From NCBI GenBank assembly GCA_008729055.1, contig SDUX01000002.1, forward strand, positions 4,119,874-4,183,873: a stretch of DNA of 64,000 bases, given 5' to 3'. The stretch comes from Pyropia haitanensis. Taxonomy: Eukaryota; Rhodophyta; Bangiophyceae; Bangiales; Bangiaceae. The notes beneath the pieces are model-generated. The model did no database searches. It worked only from the letters and a program-made list of their open reading frames with translations, and was not told where the DNA came from. Of the stretch, positions 11,401-22,341 are shown in pieces (position 1 is the stretch's first letter; every line of letters begins with the position of its first letter). The position numbers were made by a program, and so were the translations under genes.

Positions 11401-14400
11401 CGGTGCGGCGGTGGCCGCCGCGGCCGGCGGCGGCGGCGGCGGCGGGCGAGTGTCGGCTGCGGGGGGCGCGGCGGGGGTGCGGCGCCCCCCCCCCCCCCCC
11501 CCCCCCTCCCCCGCTCGGCGGCCGCCGCTCCCCCGCCGCCGCGGCCCGGCCGCCGTGGGGGGGGGGGGGGGACGTGCCCGTCACGGTCGCCGCGACGGCC
11601 GCCGCCGCAACGGCAATGCCGACGGCCGGTGTGGTGGCGGCGCGGCCGCACGGGCGGGGGGGGTGGTGGCTGTCGGCGCGTCCATTCCGGCGGCGGGGGG
11701 TTCCCCCCCCCCCCCCCCCCCCCTCCCCCCCCACGCGCACCCCCCAGACCTACCTCGGCCGCCGCCACCGGCCGTGGAAGCCGCACACGCCGCCACCCCG
11801 GCGAGCGCTCCGTCCTCCCCCCCCACCCCCTCTGACGCAACTGCGTCCCCGCGGGGTGGCCATGAGCAACCCCCGACCGGCGGGGATGGCACAGCCGGCG
11901 GCGCCACCGCCACGGCGGCAGCACCGGCAGCAGCGAGCGGGCGTACCCCCCCCCCCCCCCCCTCCCCCCTCCCCCCTCCCCCACCCGTCGGCCACCCAGT
12001 CCCCCTCCGTTACTGCCAACCACCGCGGGCGTGCCTCCACCTCGTCCCCCACACCAGCCACGCGCGTCATCGACTAGCGGCCGACCGTACACCGGGGCGC
12101 CCCCCCCCCACCCCCCACCCCCCACCCCCCCTGCCGGCCGCCACAACCCCCACCCGCCGCCACCAGCGGCGGCCGCGACAACCGCGCGGCGGGCTGTACG
12201 GTACACCCCCGCGCGGCCGCGACGCACGGCAACCTGGAAGGAGCGGCGGCGACCCGCACGGCGGGGGCGCGGCGCCCCCCCCTCCCCCCACCCCCACCAC
12301 GGCGCACGTCATGGAACCACCCGCGCGCGGGGCCGGGGACGGCGGCGCGGGGGGGGGGGGGGGACCGCCGCCGGGGGGGGGGGGAGGGGGGGGGGGGCGC
12401 CGCTCGCCGCTCGGTGCGGCGGCGGCGCCCTCCCCCCCCCCCCCATCTCCCCCCCTCCCCCCCCCCCCCCACGCCACCACCGCCGCCGCCGTGCACTCGG
12501 CGGGCGCGACGCGCCCCCCCCCCCCCCCCCCTCCCCCCCCCGGCGCCCCCCGCGGCGCGCGGGCGGCCAGGCGGGGCGCGGCGGCGGGGGACGGCGGAAA
12601 ATTGGGGCCCCCCCCAGTGGCGGCGGCCGACCGCGCGCGGCCGCGCCGCGGCGGTGGCGCACCCGCGCGCCGCCGCCACGCTGGCGGTGGCGCGTGCCTC
12701 CGCCCTCCCCCCCCCCCCCCCCACCACTCCCCCCCCCCCCGACCCGCGCGCTGCGCGGGAGCGGGCGGCGGCCGTACCGCCGCGACGCGCCGGGCGGGGG
12801 GGGGGGGGGTGGGCGGGTGGGCCAACGGCCACGCCCGCCACCGGCCGCGGCGTCGGCGGCGGCGGCGGCGGCGCCGCCGCCGCCGCGGCGGTCGGGCGGG
12901 CGGGCGGGCGCCGCTCGTCCCCCCCCCCCCCTCCGTCCCCCCCCAACCCCCCCCCCCCCCTCCCCCACCGCACCCCCCCCCCCCCCCAGACGCCAGCCGC
13001 CAGTCCCCCCCCCCCGCGCGTGCCGCCACACGCGGCGTGTCCCGCCCGCCCGCACCCCGCCGTGGCGGCGGTGGCCGCCCGCGGCGGCCGCCGCCGCAGC
13101 CGCGCACGGAGGGGGGGGGGGGGGGCGGCCGCTCGCGGTGGCCGCGCCGGGGGGGGGGGGGGGGGGCGCGCCCGCGCCGCCCGCCCTCCCACCCACCCAC
13201 CCTCCCACCCACCCACCCGCCCGCCCGCCCGGCCGCCCCCCCGGCCGCCCCCCCGGCCGGCCGGCCGGCCGGCCGACCCACCCGCCGCGGTGGCCGGCCG
13301 ACCGGCCGGCCACCGCGGCCGGCCGCCCCCACCGGGCCGGCCGCCGCGGCGGCGCGCGGCCGCCGCGGCCGGTCGGCGGCGGCGGCGGCGGCAGCGGCGG
13401 CGGCGGCGGCGGCGGCGCGGGGGGGGGGGGGGACTGGAACCAGCGCGGGCACCCCCCCCCCCCCCCCCCCCCCACCCCCCCCCCTCCCCCTCCCTCCCTC
13501 CCGCCCCCCGCGCTGGCCGTCACCGCCGCCGCGCAACGCGGCGGCGGCACCCCCCCCCCCCCCCCGCCGCCGCCGGGCGGTGGCACCAGCGCCGGTCGGC
13601 AGGCGCCCGTGGCGGCGCAGCCGCCGTCCTTTCCCCCCCCCCCTCCCCCCCCCGCGGGGGTGGGGGGCGGGGGGGGGGGGGGGGGGCGCCGCGGGAACGC
13701 GGCGCCGGGCGTCGGCCCGCCGGCGGTGGCGCCGCCCCCTGACGCAACGGCGGCAGCGGTGGTGGCGGCGGCGGCGGTGGCGGGCGGTGGCGGCGGCGGC
13801 GGCGGTGGCGGCGGTGGTGGCGGTGGCGGCGGCCGCCGCCGCCGTCGCCACCGGCCGCGCCGCGGCGGCCGCGACAGCGCGGCGGCTCGCCCTCCCCCCC
13901 CCCCGCCCCCCCCCCGCTCCTGGCGCCGCCTCGGCCGACGGCACCGCCGGCGGCGGCGCCACCGCCACGACCCCGCCGCGGCGGGTGGCGTCCGCGGGGG
14001 GCGGCGGCCAGGGCGGCGGCGGGGGGGGGGGGGCGGGGGGGGGACCAGCGGCGGCGGCTACCGCCCGCCCTTCCCCCCCCCCCCGCCGCGGCCGCCGCCG
14101 CCGCCGCCGCCGCCGCGGCGCGGTTTCCCCCCCTCCCTGCGGGCGCCGCCGTGGCAGGCGGCGGCGCGTCGCTCCCCTTTCCCCCCCCCCCCCCCCACCT
14201 CAGCCGCCGCCGGCGGCCGCGTCAGCCGCTGCCGTCCAGGGCGGCGGCCGGGGTACGCCGCGCGGTGCGCCGCGCGGCGGGTGGCGGCGGCACGGCCAGT
14301 GCCCCCCCCACGCTCCCCCCCCCCCCCCCCCCCCACCCCCCCCCCCCCCCGCCCCCCTCCGCCCGCCGCGCGCGGCGGCCGCGCCGCCCGCTGCCGTTCC

Positions 14401-14480
14401 GCTCGGCGTTGGCGGGCGGTGCGCGAGCAGCGTCCCGCCCGTGACGGCGGACGGCAGCCACCGGCCGGCGGCCAACGCTG

Positions 14481-14522
<42 letters not shown>

Positions 14523-14581
14523 GCCGGTGCCGCTTGGGGGGGGGGGGGGGTGGGTGTGCCGCCGCCGACGCCGCGGCGGGC

Positions 14582-14639
<58 letters not shown>

Positions 14640-15183
14640 GCCGCCGCCGCCGCCAGACGCCCGCAGCGCCGACGCGCCACCACCCGCGCGGCCGCGGCAC
14701 GTGTGCGCGCGCGGTCGCGGGGCTGCGGCGTCGCGCGGCGGCACCCTCCCCGCGGCCGCCGCGGAGCGCGGGCGGGCGGGGGGGGGGGGTCGGCCGCGCG
14801 GCGAGGCGCGCACCAACCGGCGACCCCCGCTCGCCCCCGCGCGACCGCCCGCGCCGGCCGACCACCCCCCAGTCCCCTCGTGCCCGCGGCCGCTGCGCCG
14901 TCCCGCCGACCACGCCCCACGCGGGCGCTCGGCGGGTGACCCCCCCCACACCCGCCGGGCGCTCGTCGCCATCCCCACCCGTCGCACGTCGGCGGCGGCG
15001 GCGGTCCCCCCCACCGGGCGGGGGGGGGGAAGGCGCGGCGCGCCCACGGGGATGGACGCGGCGGGGATGGGCGCGGCGGGCCTCACCCGGCGGCCGCCGC
15101 CCGACCGCTGCGCGGGGGTGGGCGGTGGGGGTGGCGGCGGCCGCGGCGGGCGGGGTGGTGGTGGCGGCGGCGGCGGCGGCGGA

Positions 15184-15216
<33 letters not shown>

Positions 15217-15259
15217 ATTGCGAGTGGAGGCACCTGTACCGGCGGCGGCGGCGGCGGCA

Positions 15260-15293
<34 letters not shown>

Positions 15294-15978
15294 GCATGGC
15301 ACGCCGGGGGTGGCGGCGGCGAGCACAGCGACCTCGGCGCGAGCGTCGGCCGGCGGGTGGGCGAGGTGGCCCGCCGCGGCGGCGCGGCGGCCACTCTCCC
15401 CCCCGCCGCCGCCGTCGGCCGACGCAGACGGCCGCCGGCGGGCGGGCGCCCCGCCCAGAGGCGCCGCCGCGGCCGGCAGCGCCGGCGCGTCGCCCCCCGG
15501 TCGGCGGGCGGCGGCCGCCGCCGGCCGCTACCCCGCCGGCCGCGGCGGCGGCGGCGACGCGGGCGGCCGCTGCGGCCGGCAGCCGTCGGCGGCGGCGGCG
15601 CCCCCCCCCCCCCCGCCTCCACCGCGGCTGCCGTCGCTGCCGCCGCCGCTCGCCATGACCGCCCCCCCGCCGCCGCTGCTACAGGCGGCCGCGGCGCGGC
15701 GGTCGCCGCCGCCCGTGCGCAGCCGCAGCAGCGGCCGCCCCGGCGGGGGCGTCGGCGCCACGCTCGGCGCCGCCGGCGGGACTGTGGGCGGCGGCGGCGG
15801 CGGCGGTGCCGCCGCCGCCACGGGCGGCCGCCGCGGCGCCCCGGGGGGGGGCGCCGCCCGCCCGGCGTCGTGGCGGCCGCCGCGGCTGTCGCTGCCGCCG
15901 CTGCCGCCGCTGGTTGGCCGGCTTGGGGGGGGGGGGGGGAGAGCGGCGGCCGCGGCGGCGGCGTCGCCGGTGGCAGCA

Positions 15979-16010
<32 letters not shown>

Positions 16011-16139
16011 CACCTGTACCCGCCGGTGGGGTCGGCCGCCGCGGCGGGCGTCGGGCCAACGACGGGCGAGCCGGGCAGCGGCAGCGGCGGCAGCGGCGGC
16101 GGCGGCGGCAGCGGCGGCGGTGGCGGCGGCATCTCGCTG
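8400..16139. repeat. extreme GC low-complexity tract with long C and G homopolymers
   Basis: Almost 8 kb is built of C runs and G runs (for example 26 C at 9968-9993), GGGGC pentamers (9281-9350), CCCA and CCGG tetramers (13191-13280) and CCG/CGG triplet runs (14480-14660 and 15150-15300). Frames up to 1,415 codons are open simultaneously on both strands, which is expected where stop codons are nearly absent. Predicted products are only Pro, Gly, Ala and Arg. I find no domain before the zinc-finger gene starts. Homopolymer lengths in such sequence are also error-prone. Confidence 0.7.
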
Positions 16140-16526
16140 ATGCCGCTGCCGCTGCTGTCGCCGGCGGGCGGCGCGACGGCGAGCAGCCCGTGCTCGTGGA
16201 GCGGCCCGTGGGGCGGCGGCCTCCCGTCGCCGCCGGCCGGCCCGCGCGGCGCCGACTGGGCCGCCGCCCCTCCGGCGGCGGCGGCGGCGGCGGCGGCGGC
16301 CGACTGGGGCGGCCGCCCGCCCCGCCGCGCGCTGCCGCCGCTGACGCCGCTGACGCCGCTGCTGGCGCCGCCACCGCCGTTATCGTCGGCCGCGTCGGCC
16401 GGCGGCGGTGGGGGCGGCGGCGGTGGGCGCCGCGAGTGGCCCGCGGCGCTGCCGCCGCTCAAGCGGACCTACTGGGATACGGTGATGGGCGCGTCGGACG
16501 TGGAGGGCGACGGCGACGGCGGGGGC

Positions 16527-16572
<46 letters not shown>

Positions 16573-18731
16573 TGCCACCGCCGCCGCCGCTGCCGTCGCC
16601 GCTGCTGCCGCCGCCGCCGCCGTCGCTGCCGCCGCTGCCGCTGGCGAGGGGGGGGCTCGCGCCGCTGTCGCCCGTTCGGCGGCTGACGCCGCTCTCGCCG
16701 CTCGCGCCGCCGGGCAGTGGCTGCGTCGGCCGCGGCGATGGCGGCGGCGCCGGCGGTGGCGCCGGCCGCCCCGTGTGGCGAGGCGACGGCGGTGGCCTCT
16801 ACTACCCGGCCGCCCTCCCCTTGTACCGCGGGGGCCCGGGCGGGCGCAGCGGCGGCGCGGGCCACGGCCGCCGCGGCTCCCCGTCGTCCGCGTCGCTCGC
16901 CGGCACCGAGTCTGAGGAGGAGGGCGAGCTGCCCGCCGCCGCGGCGGGTAGGTCGGCCGCCGCCACTCATCGCACCGACGAGGGCGTCGACGACGACATG
17001 GACGACGAAGACGACGACGACGACGACGACATGGACGGCGACAATGATGGCCGCGGCAACAGCCGTTCGGGGCGCGCCGCCGGCGCCAGCGGCGGCGGCA
17101 GCAGCGGCGGCGGCGGCGGCGGCAGCAGCGGCGGTAGTGGCGGCGGCCGCCGCCCGCGCGGCGGCCGCTGCGCGAGCAGTGACACCGAGACGGAAGGGCG
17201 CGCGCCGTCGCCCGGCGGCTGGGGCATCCCGCGCTGGCGGGGGGGCGGGGGAGAAAGTGCCGCCACGGCGGCCGTCGGCGGCGGCGGGCCCCGCCTGTCG
17301 TCCCCTGGCGGCGGCGGTGGCGGTGGGGGCGTGCCGCCCGCGCCGGGCGCCGTTGGTGGCGGCGGCCGTGACAGCTACCAGCGGCTAGGTGGGGGCGGTG
17401 GCAGCGGCGCTCGCTACGAGCCGCCCGGGATGACCGCGTCCTCGTCGGCGGCGGGCCCACCGCCCTACGCTTACGGCCCGGCCTACCTCGGACTCCCCGG
17501 CCGCACCGGCGGGGCGGGCGCGCTCGTGCCAGTGGCCGCTGCCGGCCCTGGCGGCGGCGGCGGCGGCGGGTACCGGCCGGGCGGGCTCCCAGCGCTGCGC
17601 GGCCTGTCGGCGGCGGCGGCGGGTGGCGGCGCGGCGGCGGCGGGGCCCGCCGCGGGCGCCGCCGTCCGGGGGGGGGGGCACGGCACCGCCGCGACCGCCG
17701 TCGCCGCCGCCGCCGCCGCGTCGGCCGCCGCCGCCGCCGCCGCCGCCGCCACCGCCTCCGCGACCGGCGGCGGTTCCAGCGGCGGCGGCGGCGGCGTCGG
17801 CACTGGCGGCGGCGGCGTACCGGATGGCGGTGGCGGCGGCGGCGGCGGCGGCGGCGGTGTGGCCAGCGGCACCCCCCCCCCCCTCGGCAGCGACGCGGCG
17901 GCGGCAGGCAAGCCCTTCCGCTGCACCGTCGCCGGCTGCTGCCAGGCGTTTGGGTACAAGAGCCACCTCAAGACCCACATCGACACGGTGCACGACAAGA
18001 AGCGGCCGTTTAGCTGCGGGCAGTGCGACCGGGAGTTTGGGCAGAGCAGCAACCTGAAGAAGCACGTGCGGACGGTGCACCTGCGCATCCGGGAGCACGT
18101 GTGCGACTACATTGTAATGGTGCCCGCGGGGGGGGGTGGCGGCGACGGCGGCGGCGGGGGTGGCGAAGGGGGCGGCGGCGGCCTGGTGCCGGTCGTCTGC
18201 GGCAAGCGGTTTGCCCAAAACAACAGCCTCCAAAACCACGTCCGCGGCGTCCACCGGCGGGAGAAGCCGTTTGTGTGCCCCGAGGCGGGCTGCGGCAAGC
18301 CGTTTGCCGACTGCTCCAACCTCAACAAGCACGTCAAGCTCGTCCACCGGCGGCGGCGGGACTTTGGGTGCGACCACTGCGCGGCGCGGTTTGGGGAGAA
18401 GCGCTCCGTCGCGGAGCACGTGCGGGCGGTGCACAACAAGGAGAAGCCGTACGCGTGTGGCGAGTGCGACAGCCTGTTTGCGCAGCGGAGCCACCTCAAC
18501 ATGCACGTCAAGACCATCCACCGGGGCATCCGGTCGTACGTGTGCGACGAGTGCGGGCAGCGGTTTTGTCAAAAGCCGCACCTCGACAAGCACTACGTGC
18601 GCATCCATAACCGGGGGGGGGCGGGGGGGGGGGGGGGGGGGGGCGGCGTCTGGTCTCGACGGCCGGCCAGAGCTGGGCGTGGGGGGAGGCGCCTGACCCG
18701 CGGCGGCGGTTGGGGGGGGGGGGGTGGGTAG
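16140..18731 (+). CDS. C2H2 zinc-finger protein with seven fingers
   Basis: The first in-frame ATG (16140) gives 863 residues; the frame is open upstream to 15357, so extra N-terminal sequence or an upstream exon is possible. The N-terminal two-thirds is disordered: poly-Pro, poly-Gly and poly-Ala runs, a conserved-looking patch near residue 105-120 (LKRTYWDTVMGASD) and an acidic Asp/Glu stretch around 283-300. Seven C2H2 fingers follow at about 595-823, all with H-x4-H spacing and basic linkers such as HRREKPF. They predict sequence-specific DNA or RNA binding in the nucleus. Finger 3 is unusual: 31 residues separate Cys655 from Cys687 instead of 2-4, because a Gly-rich insert splits the knuckle. 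Finger 1 has C-x4-C. The protein ends in a Gly/Arg-rich tail. A transcription factor is likely; the exact family is not recognised. Confidence 0.9.
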
Positions 18732-19399
18732 GAGGGGGGGGGATCTGCGGGCTGGCCGCGGCGGCGGCCGCCGTCGCCGGCCTGCCGGCCATGCCCGCGA
18801 CGGCCGCCGGCCGGGGTGCGCCCGCCACGAGGTCTTGTCTTGTTTGTGTTTTTTTTTTTTGTTCCATGGTGTGTCTGTGTGTGTGTGGTGCCGCCGTCTG
18901 CTTTTCCGTTGTGTGTGTTTTTCGCCGCGGGCCTGCGCCGCATGCGCGGGCGGGGCCGCCGTCCGCCTATTTATTGCACCTCTGTCTTGTTTGTCGTCAA
19001 AGAGCCCGCGAGACGTCACGTCGCGCTATTTTGGTCGCTTCTTTCTGTCTAGAGCGGGGCGTGCTGGGCGCCCGCCGGCCGCTCTCCCCACCTGCCGCCG
19101 CCGCGGGGCCACGGGGACCACGCCAGCGCGCGCGGGGGTTCCAAAAGGGGTACCAAAACACGGTGGGGGGCAGCCGCCGCCGCCCGCACCGCCGAGCCGT
19201 CGGCACGCGGCGCGCACGCGCCCGTCCGTCACGGGCAGACGACGGCGACGGGCCGTCCCCACTCCCATCCCCCCCCCCCTCACGCGTTGCCGCCACCACT
19301 GTGGCCCCCGCTGCACGGCCACCGCCCCCCCGCCTCGCACCCCAACCCCCCCCGCCCTCCCCCGCCCCCCCCCCAACGCCCCGCCCGGCCGCTGGCGCC
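18732..19399. other. convergent 3' region between zinc-finger and beta-rich genes
   Basis: This contains a T-rich, GT-rich stretch (about 18830-19050, with 12 T at 18849-18860) typical of a 3' UTR or downstream element in this otherwise GC-rich DNA. The rest is C-rich. No gene is seen. Confidence 0.5.
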
Positions 19400-21095
19400 T
19401 CAGAGCATCAAGTCATACACAAACTCGCCGGTGGACGTCACCCCCCCCCGGACGGCCCACTTGAACCCGCCCGTCACGAGGCGCTGCTCCAGCCCGACGC
19501 TCGCGTCGGTGCGCCAGCCGTCGCGGGTGCCGTCCTTGGACCCGTACTTGATGTTGCCGTATGCGGCGGTCGACGCCAGCGCGCCGCCGCCGACCGCGAC
19601 GGTGCGGTCCAGCACAAACGCGTGGTCGTTCTTGCCATTCGTGCGCGTCGCCGCCTTGAACTGTGGGGGGGGCGAGCGCAGGCAGGGTGGAGGAGGCGCA
19701 GCGGATGGGGAGGGGAGGGGCAGGAGCAGCGGCGCGCGGGGGTGGGCAAGGCGGGAGCGCCGCACGTCAGCCGACGAGGGGGCACAAAAAACAGACGGGC
19801 GACAGCGTGAGAGGGGTCGGCAATGGCGACGGGCGCCACATGCAGCCGCCGAGGCGGACAGCCGCTCCCCCGGCGCAAGCGCCAACCACAACACAGCGTG
19901 GCGTGCAGCACCGACACCCCGCAGACGTCGACTGCGCCACGACAGCGGCGTGGTGTGCCCTCGAAACCGTTGGCGAGGAGACGGCCTCCGACGCCGCGGG
20001 GAGTAGCCACCACCCGCCGCCCCCTGCAGCCACCACACCCCCACCCACAGACGCGCTGGCTTGGCAGCAAGGCTGCCCCGTGGCCGCCCCCCCCCCCCCC
20101 GCCAGTCGACTCACAGACACCGACCACCAACCGACGCCGCGACGCCCCCCCTCCTCCGACGTACCTTGAGCGAACCCCCGTTGCGGGGTTCCACCGACGG
20201 CCCCGACAGGTCCAGCAGCCGCACCGTGATGGCGGCCTTGCCCACCGGGTTGACCGCGGCGCCGTTGAGGTCCAGCGACGCGAGCTTGCCTGCGCCGCCG
20301 CACCCACCCCGGCACTCCGCCACCAAGACGCGAGGTGAGCAACAAAAAGAAAGAAACGGGGGGGCGCGCGGCGGGTGCGGCCACCACCACGCCAACGGGC
20401 TCTGTCAGTGCCTCACTCACGGCCGTGACCGGGCCGACCACCACCGCGGGTGCCACTCCCCGGCGATGCAGCCCGGCAGTCCCGCTTGCAGCCGGCACAG
20501 CCACGCCCCCCACCCCGCAATCGCCACCACCGCGGCGCGGTCGGCAACCCGGCACTCCCTTCCGCGCGAGCAACGACCAGCCACCCACCCTGATCCCGCC
20601 ATGCACGCCCCCCCGCAGCGACCCCGCCAACGCCACCCAGAATCACAGCCGCCCCCCCCCCCCCCCCCAAAAGAGACAGACCCGCCCACCTCACCACGAC
20701 CCTCCCTCCCCCCCCCCCCCCCTCCAAAAAAAACGTGCCCCCTCCAACGCACCCCCCACGGTCAGGCGGGCCGGCAGGTCGACCCCCCCCAGGCGCGACA
20801 GCACCCCCCCCGACCAGCTCTTGCCAATGTTGAGGCCCAGCGACTTGGCGCCGAGGTCCACAAAGTTGGCCGCCCCAATCCGGTCGTACCAGACGCCCTC
20901 GCCGGGGAGGCCGCCCTTGGCCGCCGCCGCCCCGCCGCCGCCGCCGCCGCCGCGGCGGCCCGGCGCCGCGGCGCCGCCACCGCCGGCGCGCCGCGTCGGC
21001 GGCACGTCGGCCACGCCGCCGCGGCCGGCGGGGGTGACCACGGGGGGGGCGGCGCGGATGCGCGAGTCGGCCAGCAGCAGCCGCGGGCCAGCCAT
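19400..21095 (-). CDS. beta-strand-rich protein, possible envelope beta-barrel (3 exons)
   Basis: I reconstruct exons 21095-20753, 20289-20165 and 19660-19400 on the minus strand, 242 residues in all. The junctions are GTGCGT...CAG and GTACGT...CAG, and the phases agree (phase 1, then phase 0). Introns are 463 and 504 nt, longer than others here. Residues 1-60 are Ala/Gly/Arg-rich and low in acidic residues, which would suit an organelle-targeting or disordered leader. The rest alternates polar and hydrophobic residues with many Gly (for example SLGLNIGKSWSGG, TVAVGGGALAS and YGNIKYGS) and ends FVYDLML. This resembles small outer-membrane beta-barrels such as plastid OEP21, but the similarity is by pattern only. 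Function is therefore open. Confidence 0.6.
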
Positions 21096-22341
21096 GACGC
21101 GGGGGGGCGCGCGGGCGGGCACCGGTGCGGGGGCGGGGGAGGGGCGAGCAAGGCTGGGCGGCGGCGGGAGGAAGGACGAAAAAAGGGGGCCGCGGTGGAC
21201 AAGAGAAGCCGGAGTTCCGAGCCTGTGAGGGCGGGGGAGGGCCGCAACCGTGTACACTTGGTCGCGCCACGCGCGGGGTGGCGGTGTGGGCGGTCGCGGT
21301 GGTGGGCACGACGGGGAAGTGCGCGCCTTGGCTCTGGGCGGGAGGGCGCGGAGCATTGCTCTGGGGCCACCCCGCGCAGGGGCCCAAAACGCACGTACGC
21401 GACAGAGATTTGGTACAATTCTAGGCAAACTCGCAGCCCAAGTAGGTCTGAGATTGACCGAGATCAAAACCTTCGATACTGAGATTGGTGGAGATAGCGG
21501 GTGATCGGACATTTGGGTAGGTAGGCTACCGCAAGGGCTGTACTTGCAGCGGACGCACAACGCGTGTTTGCACGACCACCGCCTGCGAGGGCGCCGCGCA
21601 GTGGGGGGTTAGATGAGAGTCCATCGCGGACCACGGAAGCCGCACCAACGCCCATTGAGAGGCAGAGGCGTCTGCTACGAGTGCGGCCAGGGCCGCCGCC
21701 ATCCCCCACCGCCAAGCCGAGGCAACGGCCGAGGCCACACGCGCACGGCCGCCCGGCGCCAACGGTGGCCACGGCGGCAGCGGCCGTCGGGGCAACGGCG
21801 GCGGCAGCTGGCGCTCGGGACAGCAGAGGTGCAGCAAAGGCGGTCTCGGCGACAGTGGCGGCAGCGGGCGGCGGGCAGAGGTGGGGCCTGCGGACGTGCT
21901 GGTCCAGCGCCCCGCTGAGCGACAGTCGCCCCGCCGTTGCGGGGGGAAGGGAGTGGGAGGGAAGAGAGAGGGGGAGGGTGAGAGAGAAGTGCCATCGCTT
22001 ATGGCCCCGGAGTCACGGCCGGCGTTTGCGCCAGATGTGATCACAGGGCGGGGGGATGGCGGGGAGGCGATGGAGATGGCGTGTCGAGCGAGCTCTTTCA
22101 TTGGTTACCGCGTCAGGTGGAACCTTGATCAAACCCGAAAGAATTCGTGTTCCTCTAGACATAGAGGCGCGAGTCTTGCTGTCTTGCACAGCGAGATCCT
22201 TGCTGTCCAAGAAATTGTGTTGACCCGACCCGTCGTGGTCCTGGGTCGGCACCCCCTGCGCCACTTCCGCCTTCAAAGGCACAGCAGGTGAGCGTCCTGA
22301 TGCAGCAGCGGGGCAGTCCACCGGCCGGCAGCCTGCTCGCC
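21096..22341. other. divergent intergenic region
   Basis: This lies between the starts of the beta-rich gene (minus) and the acyltransferase gene (plus), so it probably carries both promoters. Positions 21410-21560 and 22020-22240 are notably AT-richer. A good splice-donor string CAG|GTGAGC occurs at 22284-22289 and could belong to an upstream non-coding or coding exon of the acyltransferase gene. No further gene is supported. Confidence 0.45.

Noticed and set aside
11411..16140. Plus-strand frames of 1,415 and 1,369 codons
   Set aside because: They overlap each other and equally long minus-strand frames, encode only Pro/Gly/Ala/Arg runs, contain no domain, and sit on homopolymers. Lack of stop codons is expected at this GC content.
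18114..18168. Intron within zinc finger 3
   Set aside because: A 55-nt segment with GT and AG ends would shift the frame and destroy fingers 3-7, so the insert is taken as translated.
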